DNA of 29,561 nucleotides from a virus: IMG/VR virus record IMGVR_UViG_3300042523_000492, positions 1-29,561 of that record, one strand, 5' to 3'. This document shows positions 6,838 to 15,299 of this stretch, in pieces. Positions within the stretch are counted from its first letter, which is position 1; every line of letters starts with the position of its first letter. The notes under the pieces were generated by a model. The model was not told where the DNA came from and made no database searches. It worked only from the letters and a program-made list of their open reading frames with translations. The position numbers were made by a program, and so were the translations under genes.

Positions 6838-7016
6838 ACAAAGCAACCGTTGCCGATTTGCAAGCCCTTCTCAGCCACTTCAGGCCAGAAGATCCGCTAG
6901 TCATCGAATACACCAAGAGTGCGGACGAGGACGGCTACGAATACCGCAAGACGCAGCAAGTTGTACGCATATACCTACACGGAAACACTATAGCCTTTTT
7001 GACGAGCGGTGGATGA
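6834..7016 (+). CDS. Small TVxxLxxxL-type hypothetical protein, 60 residues
   Basis: ATG 6834 overlaps the preceding stop (ATGA) and follows GGGAG by seven bases. The opening MNKATVADLQALLSHFRPED and the following strand LVIEYTK resemble a common group of small phage and bacterial proteins that begin TVxELxxxLxxxPxD and then give a beta-strand; their function is not known. Residues about 37-58 form alternating strands. Its stop overlaps the DNA polymerase start, so the two are probably translationally coupled. Confidence 0.6.
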   Translation: MNKATVADLQALLSHFRPEDPLVIEYTKSADEDGYEYRKTQQVVRIYLHGNTIAFLTSGG

Positions 7017-9007
7017 AACTCAGTATCGACCTGGAAACCCGCAGCTTAGCCGACCTGTCCGAAGTCGGTGCCTGGAACTATTCGCTGCATGAAAGCACGG
7101 TCGTGCTGATGTGCGCTATTTCGGCTGAGGGGGGGAAGGCTACGTGCTTTGATTGCCGCCAGCCGGATGTGTTAAACGTCGTCAAGATCATGCTGCAAGA
7201 TGCGGACGAGATCCACGCTTGGAATGTCGGCTTTGAGTACGCCCTGATTACGAACGTGCTTAAGCTGGACATTCCGCTGCTGCGGTTCTTTGACACGATG
7301 GCAAAAGCGTGTGCGTTCTCAGTGCCCGCGTCTCTCGGCAAGTGCGGTGCGGCGTTGAACCTACCGATACAGAAGGATAAAGAAGGCGACCGGCTCATGA
7401 AGCTGTTCAGCATGCCCGCTACGGCAGGCAAACTGAAGGGGCAGTTGCGCGAGATGACGCCGGAACTCGAATCTGAGTATGCCCGTTATATGGACTACTG
7501 CCGCCAGGATGTGGAAGCCGAGATGGCGATTGATGCAGCGTTGCCGGATCTGACGGGTGACGATCTGGCGTTCTGGCGCACAACGTGGATTACGAACCTG
7601 CGCGGAATCCCTATCGACATGGAGCTGGTCACCTCGCTTCAGAAGATGGTCGAGCGTGGCGAGAAGGTCATCGGTTCTGCCGTCAGCGAGCGTACTGACG
7701 GAGCCCTTGATGGGTACGTGCTCAAGAACAACCACACCAAAGTGTCAAAGTATCTTGACTTGCCAAGCGTGGCTAAGGCGTACGTCAAGGAAGTTCTAGC
7801 GCGTGCTGACGTTGATCCGAAGACGCGCGAGCTGCTAGAAGCACGGCAAGCGTTGGGCCGTACCGCCGTGGCGAAGCTGCCGAAGTTCAAGAACTACGCA
7901 TCTGTTGTGGATCACCGCGTACGGGATGCACACCGGTTTAACGGCGCACAGTCGGGCCGCGATACGAGCCTTGGCATTAACCTGATGAACTTGCCACGCG
8001 GTGCGAAGTTCGATGTGCCGAAGCTGATTGCGTGTGCTAAGGCGGATGATTGGGAAGGCTTCTTTGAGGCGGCAAAGTATCACCTCGGGAAGAGCGGACC
8101 GGTTCCGGTGCTGTTTGATCCGCTGGGCGCGGTTGTTGCGTGTCTGCGCGGTTGCATCGCACCTAAGCAAGGCGTCCTGTATCAGTGCGACTATGCGAGT
8201 ATCGAGCCGCGTGTGTTGGCGTGGTATTCGGGCCAGGAGTGGGAGCTAGAGGCGTGGCGCAAGTACGACGCAAAGCAGGGGCCGGATCTGTACAAGGTGT
8301 TCGCTGGCAAGGCATGGGGCATTGAACCAGATGCGGTATCCGGCGATCAACGCCAGCTTGGTAAGGTAGGCAAGCTCGCTGCTGCGTACCGTACCGGATG
8401 GAAAACGCTTCAAACGCAAGCAAAGGACGTGTACGCACTCGTCCTAGCTGATGCAGAAGCACAGTTCATCATTGACGGATACCGTGCAACGCACCGTGAA
8501 AACGTGGCGTTCTGGCACAATACCGAGAAGGCCGCAGAGAAGGCCGTTGACAATCCAGGTTCCGTATACAGCATAGGCAAAGCAGCGTACCGATTCGACG
8601 GCTTGCACTTGCAATGCCGTCTCGCTTCTGGTCGCAAAATCACCTACCCCTATGCCACCATGGAAACCGTTGTGCATCCTGAGTATGGTCCTAAGCGCCA
8701 ACTGCACTACATGTGCGAAGACGGCCCCGGTAAGGTGTGGCGCAAGATCAGCACTCATGGCGGGGTGCTTACGAACCACATTGTGCAGGGTACTTCTGGC
8801 TGCCTGCTACGCTATGCTTGCAACAACCTGGAAGCGGCGGGGTTTAAGGTGATCCTTCGTATTTACGACGAGATCGTAGCCGAGATGCCCGACGCTTCAC
8901 ACTTTGACGAGTTTCAACGCATCATTCTCCAGCTTCCGGAATGGGCAGAAGGTCTGCCTGTCAGTGGCGCTGGCTGGATTGCTGAATGCTACAAAAAGGA
9001 CGGATAA
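7013..9007 (+). CDS. Family A DNA polymerase with 3'-5' exonuclease domain
   Basis: ATG 7013 overlaps the previous stop (ATGA) and gives 664 residues beginning MKLSIDLETR. Exonuclease domain, about 1-180: Exo I DLET (6-9), Exo II WNVGFEYAL (70-78) and Exo III YCRQD (162-166). Polymerase domain: motif A QCDYASIEPR (391-400), motif B from R447 with K451, L455 and Y459, and motif C IYDEIV (617-622). These are the metal-binding and dNTP-binding sites of the Pol I/T7 group. It is the replicative polymerase of the phage. Two deviations: Glu at the usual Asp of Exo II (E75), and Leu at the position of E. coli Phe762 in motif B. There is no 5' nuclease domain. Confidence 0.93.
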   Translation: MKLSIDLETRSLADLSEVGAWNYSLHESTVVLMCAISAEGGKATCFDCRQPDVLNVVKIMLQDADEIHAWNVGFEYALITNVLKLDIPLLRFFDTMAKACAFSVPASLGKCGAALNLPIQKDKEGDRLMKLFSMPATAGKLKGQLREMTPELESEYARYMDYCRQDVEAEMAIDAALPDLTGDDLAFWRTTWITNLRGIPIDMELVTSLQKMVERGEKVIGSAVSERTDGALDGYVLKNNHTKVSKYLDLPSVAKAYVKEVLARADVDPKTRELLEARQALGRTAVAKLPKFKNYASVVDHRVRDAHRFNGAQSGRDTSLGINLMNLPRGAKFDVPKLIACAKADDWEGFFEAAKYHLGKSGPVPVLFDPLGAVVACLRGCIAPKQGVLYQCDYASIEPRVLAWYSGQEWELEAWRKYDAKQGPDLYKVFAGKAWGIEPDAVSGDQRQLGKVGKLAAAYRTGWKTLQTQAKDVYALVLADAEAQFIIDGYRATHRENVAFWHNTEKAAEKAVDNPGSVYSIGKAAYRFDGLHLQCRLASGRKITYPYATMETVVHPEYGPKRQLHYMCEDGPGKVWRKISTHGGVLTNHIVQGTSGCLLRYACNNLEAAGFKVILRIYDEIVAEMPDASHFDEFQRIILQLPEWAEGLPVSGAGWIAECYKKDG

Positions 9008-9238
9008 ATGCACGACGCAGTTAATCACCCTTTACACTACACATCACATCCAGCTAAATGCGATTGCGGCACAGGCATCGAGTGCATTCAAATCACGGAG
9101 CACATGGGCTTTAATCTCGGCAACGCGGTTAAATACGTCTGGCGTGCTGATTTGAAGAATGACGCGATTGAGGATTTGAAGAAGGCTGTTTGGTACATTC
9201 AACGAGAGATCGCTAAACGCGAGAAAAAGGACGCTTAG
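9008..9238 (+). CDS. DUF3310 protein
   Basis: A 76-residue protein whose ATG directly follows the polymerase TAA, with AAGGA upstream. It contains the complete DUF3310 pattern: VNHPLHYTSH, the IECIQITEHM segment, FNLGNAVKYVWRA and EDLKKAVWYIQREI. DUF3310 is common next to phage replication genes and forms the C-terminal part of T7 gp1.7, a nucleotide kinase; whether the isolated domain is catalytic is not known. The extra CDCG between the His and IECI is a possible metal site. Association with nucleotide metabolism is inferred from context. Confidence 0.85.
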   Translation: MHDAVNHPLHYTSHPAKCDCGTGIECIQITEHMGFNLGNAVKYVWRADLKNDAIEDLKKAVWYIQREIAKREKKDA

Positions 9239-9239
9239 C

Positions 9240-9782
9240 ATGACCGAAATCCAAAAAGACGGCGATAAAAAGCCTAATAAAATGCAGTACATTATCAAAC
9301 TAGTAGACGACGCTTATGCGCTACCTAGTGACGCAATAGAGGAAGAACACAAAGATTTTGTTGCTATACACGATGAACTTGTCAAAAAAGCAACATGGTT
9401 TGACGAATTAAAAGAGATCCCTGCGTTTTTAAAACCGCCTGTAGAGTCTAGCTACGAACGCCCCGTAGATCACATTTTAACCCGTGAAAAACATTACGCA
9501 GAAACACTACTTTCTGACGGGTCGTGCATACGCACCGCCGTGTTTATGGACTACTTTGATAGTATAAAGCTGTTAAATTACGTGGGGTTCCCCATAAAGC
9601 GCATGCTTCCGAGCGTTCTTTTGCACGCTGTTGGCCGCAGTGACGTGCTTCGAGAGAAATACTGGTATACCGAAAGGACTGTAGTTGTTGCGACGTGGAC
9701 CGCTTCGGAAATGGCCGAACGGATCAAGCAGCACAAAGAAGCAGAAGAAGGCGAAGAGTGGAAAAAAGGAGAAAAACCGTGA
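9240..9782 (+). CDS. Hypothetical acidic protein, 180 residues
   Basis: ATG 9240 follows the DUF3310 stop by one base, with AAGGA 11 bases upstream. The protein is acidic at the N-terminus, has a central part with LLSDGSCIRTAVFMDYFDSIKLL and ends in a highly charged helix rich in Glu and Lys. No family is recognised. Base composition is noticeably richer in A and T than the polymerase gene, as in the two following genes, suggesting an accessory insertion. Its stop overlaps the GTG of the next gene. Confidence 0.65.
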   Translation: MTEIQKDGDKKPNKMQYIIKLVDDAYALPSDAIEEEHKDFVAIHDELVKKATWFDELKEIPAFLKPPVESSYERPVDHILTREKHYAETLLSDGSCIRTAVFMDYFDSIKLLNYVGFPIKRMLPSVLLHAVGRSDVLREKYWYTERTVVVATWTASEMAERIKQHKEAEEGEEWKKGEKP

Positions 9783-10012
9783 GCTTAAACACAGACGAGA
9801 TGTACGATTATCTTACGGAAGAAGGGTACATAACCGAGGATGAGGCGCGTGAACTTATTGAAGAAGCCGTTGTAGAATTAGAAGAAACTAATGACTTACA
9901 ATGGAGTAAAATAGAACACCTAGAAAAAGAAAACGAGTTTTTGCAAGAACAACTGCATGAGCTGTGTGCCCGAATAATCAAACTAGAGAAAACAGATGGG
10001 CGCGTACATTAA
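9779..10012 (+). CDS. Acidic coiled-coil protein, 77 residues
   Basis: GTG 9779 overlaps the preceding TGA (GTGA) and has an optimally spaced AAGGAG (9766-9771), so it is preferred to longer in-frame starts inside the previous gene. The product is strongly acidic (EEGYITEDEARELIEEAVVE), and residues about 40-70 form a leucine-spaced helix that looks like a coiled coil. No family is recognised. A small acidic coiled-coil protein could be a binding partner or inhibitor of a host protein, but nothing in the sequence proves that. Confidence 0.65.
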   Translation: MSLNTDEMYDYLTEEGYITEDEARELIEEAVVELEETNDLQWSKIEHLEKENEFLQEQLHELCARIIKLEKTDGRVH

Positions 10013-10481
10013 AGTTCGTGGAATATGGAACCCCTGCGCAACAGGGGTTCTGTACGATTTTACCGATGAAGTACTATGTGCGTCAGGAAGATATGAAGAG
10101 CGTCAAGAAAAGTGGCGCAAAGAGATGGCCGACGCGCAACAGCTACACGATAGCTGGCTAGAGCGCAAGCGAGACGAAGAGCGTTGGGCAGAAGCTAAAC
10201 GGCTAGAGGACGAGCGAAGGGCGCTAATAAAAAAGACACGGCTAAAGAAGCCAGCACCCCCGCCAGCGCCTGCGGTAGTTGCTGTTGATCTGCATGCCGA
10301 GTATATTGAAAACGCACGTAAGCAGCTCTCAAGCATGCCAAAAGACGATTGCGCGTGTTGCGGTGTGCCGTTAGTAAAAGAAGATAGGATACGCACTCGC
10401 ATGGGCGTTTCTTTCTGCACCACAGAATGCGCGTATAGTTTTGCAAAATCCTACTATGAGAAGAATCCGCCGCCGACATGA
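9996..10481 (+). CDS. Hypothetical protein with charged helix and C-terminal treble-clef zinc finger
   Basis: Starts at ATG 9996, overlapping the previous gene by 17 bases, with AGAG seven bases upstream. Residues 1-30 are beta-rich and 33-85 form a long, highly charged helix (EERQEKWRKEMADAQQ). A Pro-rich linker follows, then a zinc finger at about 118-147 (CACCGVPL and FCTTECA). The CxxC...CxxxC spacing resembles small MYM/FCS-like fingers, which bind proteins or nucleic acids. A stable stem-loop lies within codons 11-19. The stop overlaps the RusA start (ATGA), linking it to recombination functions. Confidence 0.65.
   Translation: MGAYIKVRGIWNPCATGVLYDFTDEVLCASGRYEERQEKWRKEMADAQQLHDSWLERKRDEERWAEAKRLEDERRALIKKTRLKKPAPPPAPAVVAVDLHAEYIENARKQLSSMPKDDCACCGVPLVKEDRIRTRMGVSFCTTECAYSFAKSYYEKNPPPT
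10028..10050 (+). other. Intragenic stem-loop, 9-bp perfect stem
   Basis: GAACCCCTG at 10028-10036 pairs perfectly with CAGGGGTTC at 10042-10050 across a five-base loop CGCAA. It lies 32 bases inside the treble-clef protein gene. A run of four T occurs at 10057-10060, too far and too short for a classical terminator. It could attenuate transcription or protect or process the mRNA, or it may be a by-product of coding. Confidence 0.5.
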
Positions 10482-10825
10482 AAATCCAACTACCCAACCT
10501 TGAACCCTGTGCCAAAGCCCGCCCCCGTGTCACAGCACGGGGAACGTACATGCCGAAACGCTACCAAGACTGGCGCAAGAAGTTCGTGGCGATGTGGCGT
10601 GCCACGGTTCCGCACTACCAATGGAACGAACCCGTGTGTATTAGCGTGCGGTGGACTACTACGACCGGCAAGTGTAAGCCGGACCTGGACAACGCGATTG
10701 CTGCCGTTTTCGATGCGTTGCAAGACGCAGGCGCGTTGTCGAATGACTCGCTTGTGCGGTCAGGAAGTTTCCGTATCGACGTAGGCCCGTTGGCGACCTA
10801 CGTTGAGATCACTCCTCACGTGTGA
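10478..10825 (+). CDS. rusA: RusA-family Holliday-junction resolvase
   Basis: A 115-residue protein, close to the length of E. coli RusA (120). It has the early basic motif KARPRVTARG and the conserved core KPDLDNAIAAVFDALQDAGA followed by SNDSLV. The acidic residues D69, D71 and D90 align with the catalytic D70, D72 and D91 of E. coli RusA. RusA is a dimeric endonuclease that cuts four-way junctions; in phages it resolves recombination and replication intermediates before packaging. The start overlaps the previous stop (ATGA). It is the last gene of the rightward operon and its 3' end overlaps the convergent 1493-residue gene by 17 bases. Confidence 0.9.
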   Translation: MKIQLPNLEPCAKARPRVTARGTYMPKRYQDWRKKFVAMWRATVPHYQWNEPVCISVRWTTTTGKCKPDLDNAIAAVFDALQDAGALSNDSLVRSGSFRIDVGPLATYVEITPHV

Positions 10826-13800
10826 ATTGTTCTACAATACGTTTAGCGTCGCTATCATGGCGCATGATGTAGCGACGCGCCTTTAACGGCATCGCTTCAA
10901 GGATCGCGTCCATGCGCTTAGTTCCGAAAGTGCTTACATAGGGAAGCCTACCCAAGAACTTCTTTTTGTCGGCTTCGCTAAGCGTAGGTAGGTAGCTACT
11001 CAAGACGGCTTGTGCGCCGTCTTCGTCGCCTGCAAGTAGGCGCTTACGGAAGTCAGAACGCGCTTTGCCGTCGTCCGATTGTTCTGCTGCCCCCATACGG
11101 CTTCCGTAGAGCTTTGAAGCGGTGCTATACATAATCTGCTGCGCTAGTTTTCCGCCGCGATCATCACTGGACAATGCTTCTTTAACACGCCGCGCCGCAG
11201 GGAACAGCCGCGACGGCTCGCCTTTGCTTGCCGCTGTGTGTATCAGGTTTCCGACCATAACAGGCCACGACAACATGGATGCCACAGCTACGCCTGGATT
11301 AGCAGAATCGCGACTCATGTAGTTGAGCATGCTACCTGGAACAGCTCCGCCTACGACGTTGGCCAAAAGAGGAACGTTTGACTCTTTGCTTTCCCAAAAC
11401 ATCCCCAAAGCGGATATGCCGTAGGTAAGCGCGCCACTGATGGCGGTTGCGGCGGATGCGCTGACGCCAAGACCTGCGGCAGATTGAGCCAGCATAGCCG
11501 ATGCGGTTGCTAATCGTACGCGCATAGGCGCTTTTTCGTTGGCCATGATGGCCTTGGCTCCGTCTATCGTGCGTAACATATTACGAACGCGGTTTTCACC
11601 GTAACGGCGGAAGAGCGCCCCCATCGTGTTAACTATCTCAAGCCGCGATCCGCGAGCCGTCTGTGCAAGATTCTTTTTAGCGCCGGTCATGTTCTCTGCG
11701 ATCATAGTCGCCAAGACTTTAACGTCTGTGTCCGATGCGCGTTTTTCACGGAAGCGCGCCTGCATTTCAGGCGATACCCGATTCGCGGTCAAAAAGCCTT
11801 CATCGAGTAAAGTTACGCCCTCTTCTTGCATATGTTTAGCCCACGCACGACCCCCCTCATAGCCTACCGTGTGCGTATAGCGGTTAACGGCATTACGTCC
11901 GGCTGCGCGTTGAACCCCTGCTGCAAAGTTGCCGGTAGCTTGAGTCGCAGCACCGCGCAAATCTACGCGGTTTTTAACGTCAGCATCAAGACCTCCCTCA
12001 GCCACTGCTCGCTTGTTACGAACAGCACTGTTTGCAATTCCCTCTAGTGCGTAGCTCAGTGGAACGTGGTTGACGACATTAATTACTTCCGACACGTCGA
12101 TGGGGGCCGTTGCGCTAGTTAGCAGGGAGCCTACAACGCGCTTGGCGTTGTTGATACCCTCAACCGCGCCACGATCCCCGGCATTCCACCGCAACTCACC
12201 AAACCCATTGTAAGCATTGATAGCACGGACTACGGCAGCCTTTTGTGCGTCGGCAACACCGTCCAGTTGCGGCATCAGCTTACTCAGATCGCTAACGTCA
12301 ACAGCGCCGCCAAAAGCCTTGTAGAATCCGATACGCCGGGCAGTGCCTTCAAACGTACTGCGCACGTACCGTGACGGGTCTGTTTCTAGTAGGCGGATGT
12401 AGTTGTCGCCGTCGCGCAAGTGCGATGGAAACTCTTTGTACTTGCGCCCTATTTCCATGGGGTCGAGCCGCACTCCTGCACCCTTGCCGAGCGCATCTAA
12501 TCCAAAGAAATCCTTCTTTATCTGCTCAGGCGCTACGCCGTTAAGTTCGGACATAACGCGAACAAACTTAGATCCAAGGACGCTATCAGAACCGCTAGCC
12601 AGGATGCCGTGCGTGTCTCCCGTAAAGTGACGGATGAACACGTTCTTTCCGGTGCCTTTGCCAATCGGTACGCCTGCTGCGAGAGCTTCGTCGCGAGTAG
12701 ATTGGTTGGCTATATCTTTAGCATCGACAAACTGTTGGAGATTTTCAGGAACTTCTAGCTTGCCTTCAAGCATCATCTTCCAAGGGCTATTAGCGTACTC
12801 CTGCTTAGGGTCCATCGGCTTTGAAGGCTGATCGGCTTCGTGAAGTGCCTTGGCCTTCCTAACGTCCATGGTAGCTGCGCCAGTCCGTGCTGTCTCCATG
12901 GCTTTGTGCATACGCTGCTGTGCAATATGCGACTCTTCAATAGCTTGATTGATACGGTCCCCCGCATCACGCACGGGAGCCGAGCTACTGCGTTTGAGTC
13001 GATCCGTAGCGTCGTCGCCAATCATTTCCATGACGGTACGCACTGCGCGGCCTGTATGGGTACTATCTCCGCTCAGCGCCTCCGACGCATTATCTACTAT
13101 CCGACCGACGCCGCGCTTAGCTACCTTAGCAGCACGACCGACAGCCTTAACCCCAGCGACAAGCGGAATCGCCGGATTAATAGCTGCACCGGAGCGCGTT
13201 ACGTCACGACCTGCAACCCGGCGCGACAGGTTCTTGGCCGCTACATCGACACGATTCCTCTGATCTGGCGTCAGATCGGAGTACGCGACCGTCTCCTTAG
13301 GATCTACGGTCATGCGATCAGTTACTAGCCGCGCTTTTCCAGTGGCGGGTTCTACGAGATAGCGCGGCTCGGGGGCTTGAACCGGCGTTCCCTCCTGTAC
13401 CGGTTCTTTCTTAGGCAGCGTTGAGCCTTCCCCCTCGGGAATCTGACGCGTGTGCGCTACCTGTTCCGGCTCAAAAGTAATGTAGACGCGGTGTTTTACG
13501 CCTTTTGATTTAGCCGAGCGCCCGCCCCCGACATGCGTGATGCTGTCGTGGCCTAGTGCTTTAATGTAGTCCTGTACGAGGTCTTGCGCCTCGTAGCGGG
13601 GTATGTCGCCTACGTCATGCATTGTGTCTTCGATACGGCGCAATACCTCCTCGTTGGTCTTCACCCCCTTGAGATCGACATACGGACCTACGTGATCAAC
13701 GCCCGAAGGATTGGCTTTAAGAACTTTGTCCCACGCCGCGATGTCCGCTGGCCGATCCATATCGAGCGGATTTTTGACGTTTACCTTGGCTTCATAAACA

Positions 13801-15290
13801 CCAGGAGCGCCGCCTTTACCCTTTGACATATACTCTCCCGCTATGCCGGGGTCCTGCGTCCAGTATGTGCCGCCGCCCATCAGACCATACTCACCGCCGT
13901 AAGGGTCGAAATTGGTAAAGCCCGCCTTGCTGGTGCCGTGATACAATGTGTGTTCGCCCGCAGCACCTTCTGGCACCGCAGGCGCTGGCGGAATGTCGGA
14001 TAACGAACGCGAGGGCATTGCCTCACTTACTACTTCCGATGGGGGAAGTACTTCCGCAAGCGGCTGCGCTTCCGCATCGCGCTGTGCCATTTCGGCATCC
14101 TGTTGCGCTGGCTCGCGAGCATACGGCTTTTGATCAGCAGCGTTGAATGCTTCTCGATCTGCTGCCATACGCTCGCGCAGTATGCGATCAGCTACGGACG
14201 TATTATCAACAGCACCCGCAACGCCTTCGTATTGCGCTTGGCGAATGTCGGCATCTATTCTTGCGCGTTCGGAAGCTATTTCTGGCGTAGCTGAAAGCGC
14301 TTCTTGTGCTTTTGCTACGGCTTGCTGCTGCGCATTTTCAAGGTCGATACGCTTACTCACAGCAGCATCATTCGCAGCAGCGCCCGCCAAGGCGATATCT
14401 CCCTGCTGAGTGGCAAGGAGCTGATCCATGTTGACTTGGCGAGCGGCTTCCCCCTCGCGAATAGCCTTTGGTGCGCCGAGAGCCGCTGCGGCGCTTCCGA
14501 TAGCTCCGCCTGCGGCAGCACCGCCGATAGTTGCGCCTTTTAGCTGCTCAAGGCTGTAGCCCTTCTGCAATCCAGCATTAATATCCACGCCCTGCTGTGC
14601 GGTGTCTTGAGCGGCACCAAGCACGCCGCCTTCAACGGCATTTCCAGCAATGACTCGTGCTCCGCGAACACCGAGATTGCCCGCCGCTGGTCCTGCTATA
14701 CGCCCGGCAATACCAATGCTGCCCGCGCTATTAAGTGCGTTCTCTAAGGCAAAGCCCGCGCCTGCCGAGGCGCGAGCCTGCGAGGGTGTTCCGCCTTGGT
14801 CGATAATCTCGTTTCCGCGCTGTACTAGACCGCCTACTGCGCCGGGGAAACCGGCTGCCAGTCCGCCCGCTACGCCGCCAACGGGACCGCCTACCGCAGT
14901 TCCTGCGGCAGCACCGGCCAACGGGGCAAGCGTTTGCCCAGCCATCCCGCCAATCTGCGCGGCAAGCCCGCCGTCTCGATTCAATCGTTGCCGCTCACGG
15001 TTGCCCGCGTCAATTACATCTTGATCGCCAAGCATAGACACGGGGCGAACGACGCCCTCGTTGTATAGGGCATTCCCAAAAGCAGCAGCCGCGCCCTGTT
15101 GTTCTTGTGGGACAAGGCGACGACGCGCCGCATCGCTGAGGCCCGCCATGTGATTGGCATTCATCTTGACGCCAATACTAGATAGCGCCTGCGCTGCTAC
15201 CTGCATGGCCTCGCGGGGGTCAGGAGTCACGCCATCGATACGCGCTTCGTCCAAGAGATCGGAAATGACGCCATCGTAATCTATAGGCAT
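10809..15290 (-). CDS. Very large ejection-type virion protein (1493 residues) with ADP-ribosyltransferase-like domain
   Basis: ATG 15290 lies nine bases after the upstream stop. The N-terminal 110 residues are helical. Gly/Ala-rich membrane-like stretches lie at about 108-155 and 250-272. A Glu/Gln/Ala-rich linker precedes an ADP-ribosyltransferase-like domain at about 447-611: LYHGTSKAGF (449-458), GGGTYWTQDPGIA (472-484) and RVYITFEPEQVA (601-612). This H...Y...E/Q arrangement is the pattern of ARTs in phage polyvalent proteins. A long unassigned region follows, then another hydrophobic cluster (about 1262-1350) and a basic helical C-terminus. Size, composition and position after three smaller Gln/Ala-rich genes match podovirus ejection proteins (T7 gp16 is about 1300 residues). 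Inference: it is injected with the DNA and could modify a host target early. No lytic transglycosylase motif was seen. Confidence 0.75.
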   Translation of the reverse strand: MPIDYDGVISDLLDEARIDGVTPDPREAMQVAAQALSSIGVKMNANHMAGLSDAARRRLVPQEQQGAAAAFGNALYNEGVVRPVSMLGDQDVIDAGNRERQRLNRDGGLAAQIGGMAGQTLAPLAGAAAGTAVGGPVGGVAGGLAAGFPGAVGGLVQRGNEIIDQGGTPSQARASAGAGFALENALNSAGSIGIAGRIAGPAAGNLGVRGARVIAGNAVEGGVLGAAQDTAQQGVDINAGLQKGYSLEQLKGATIGGAAAGGAIGSAAAALGAPKAIREGEAARQVNMDQLLATQQGDIALAGAAANDAAVSKRIDLENAQQQAVAKAQEALSATPEIASERARIDADIRQAQYEGVAGAVDNTSVADRILRERMAADREAFNAADQKPYAREPAQQDAEMAQRDAEAQPLAEVLPPSEVVSEAMPSRSLSDIPPAPAVPEGAAGEHTLYHGTSKAGFTNFDPYGGEYGLMGGGTYWTQDPGIAGEYMSKGKGGAPGVYEAKVNVKNPLDMDRPADIAAWDKVLKANPSGVDHVGPYVDLKGVKTNEEVLRRIEDTMHDVGDIPRYEAQDLVQDYIKALGHDSITHVGGGRSAKSKGVKHRVYITFEPEQVAHTRQIPEGEGSTLPKKEPVQEGTPVQAPEPRYLVEPATGKARLVTDRMTVDPKETVAYSDLTPDQRNRVDVAAKNLSRRVAGRDVTRSGAAINPAIPLVAGVKAVGRAAKVAKRGVGRIVDNASEALSGDSTHTGRAVRTVMEMIGDDATDRLKRSSSAPVRDAGDRINQAIEESHIAQQRMHKAMETARTGAATMDVRKAKALHEADQPSKPMDPKQEYANSPWKMMLEGKLEVPENLQQFVDAKDIANQSTRDEALAAGVPIGKGTGKNVFIRHFTGDTHGILASGSDSVLGSKFVRVMSELNGVAPEQIKKDFFGLDALGKGAGVRLDPMEIGRKYKEFPSHLRDGDNYIRLLETDPSRYVRSTFEGTARRIGFYKAFGGAVDVSDLSKLMPQLDGVADAQKAAVVRAINAYNGFGELRWNAGDRGAVEGINNAKRVVGSLLTSATAPIDVSEVINVVNHVPLSYALEGIANSAVRNKRAVAEGGLDADVKNRVDLRGAATQATGNFAAGVQRAAGRNAVNRYTHTVGYEGGRAWAKHMQEEGVTLLDEGFLTANRVSPEMQARFREKRASDTDVKVLATMIAENMTGAKKNLAQTARGSRLEIVNTMGALFRRYGENRVRNMLRTIDGAKAIMANEKAPMRVRLATASAMLAQSAAGLGVSASAATAISGALTYGISALGMFWESKESNVPLLANVVGGAVPGSMLNYMSRDSANPGVAVASMLSWPVMVGNLIHTAASKGEPSRLFPAARRVKEALSSDDRGGKLAQQIMYSTASKLYGSRMGAAEQSDDGKARSDFRKRLLAGDEDGAQAVLSSYLPTLSEADKKKFLGRLPYVSTFGTKRMDAILEAMPLKARRYIMRHDSDAKRIVEQFTREE
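10846..10878. other. Long stem-loop at the convergence of the two operons
   Basis: GCGTCGCTA at 10846-10854 is perfectly complementary to TAGCGACGC at 10870-10878. Inside it TCATG (10855-10859) pairs with CATGA (10863-10867) across loop GCG, leaving only a TG bulge. This gives 14 base pairs starting 21 bases after the RusA stop and within the last codons of the convergent gene. The symmetry means both transcripts would fold. There is no strong U-tract on either side, so it is a candidate bidirectional pause, termination or 3'-end protecting element rather than a textbook terminator. Confidence 0.55.
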
Positions 15291-15299
15291 GGAATAACT

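Noticed and set aside
6797-7012. Longer DNA polymerase N-terminus starting at 6797
   Set aside because: It would run across two coupled small genes and adds Arg/Ser/His-rich residues; ATG 7013 sits in an ATGA overlap and starts right before Exo I.
12840-13328. 162-codon + strand frame opposite the 1493-residue gene
   Set aside because: Antisense of a continuous long gene with coherent protein features; no operon context.
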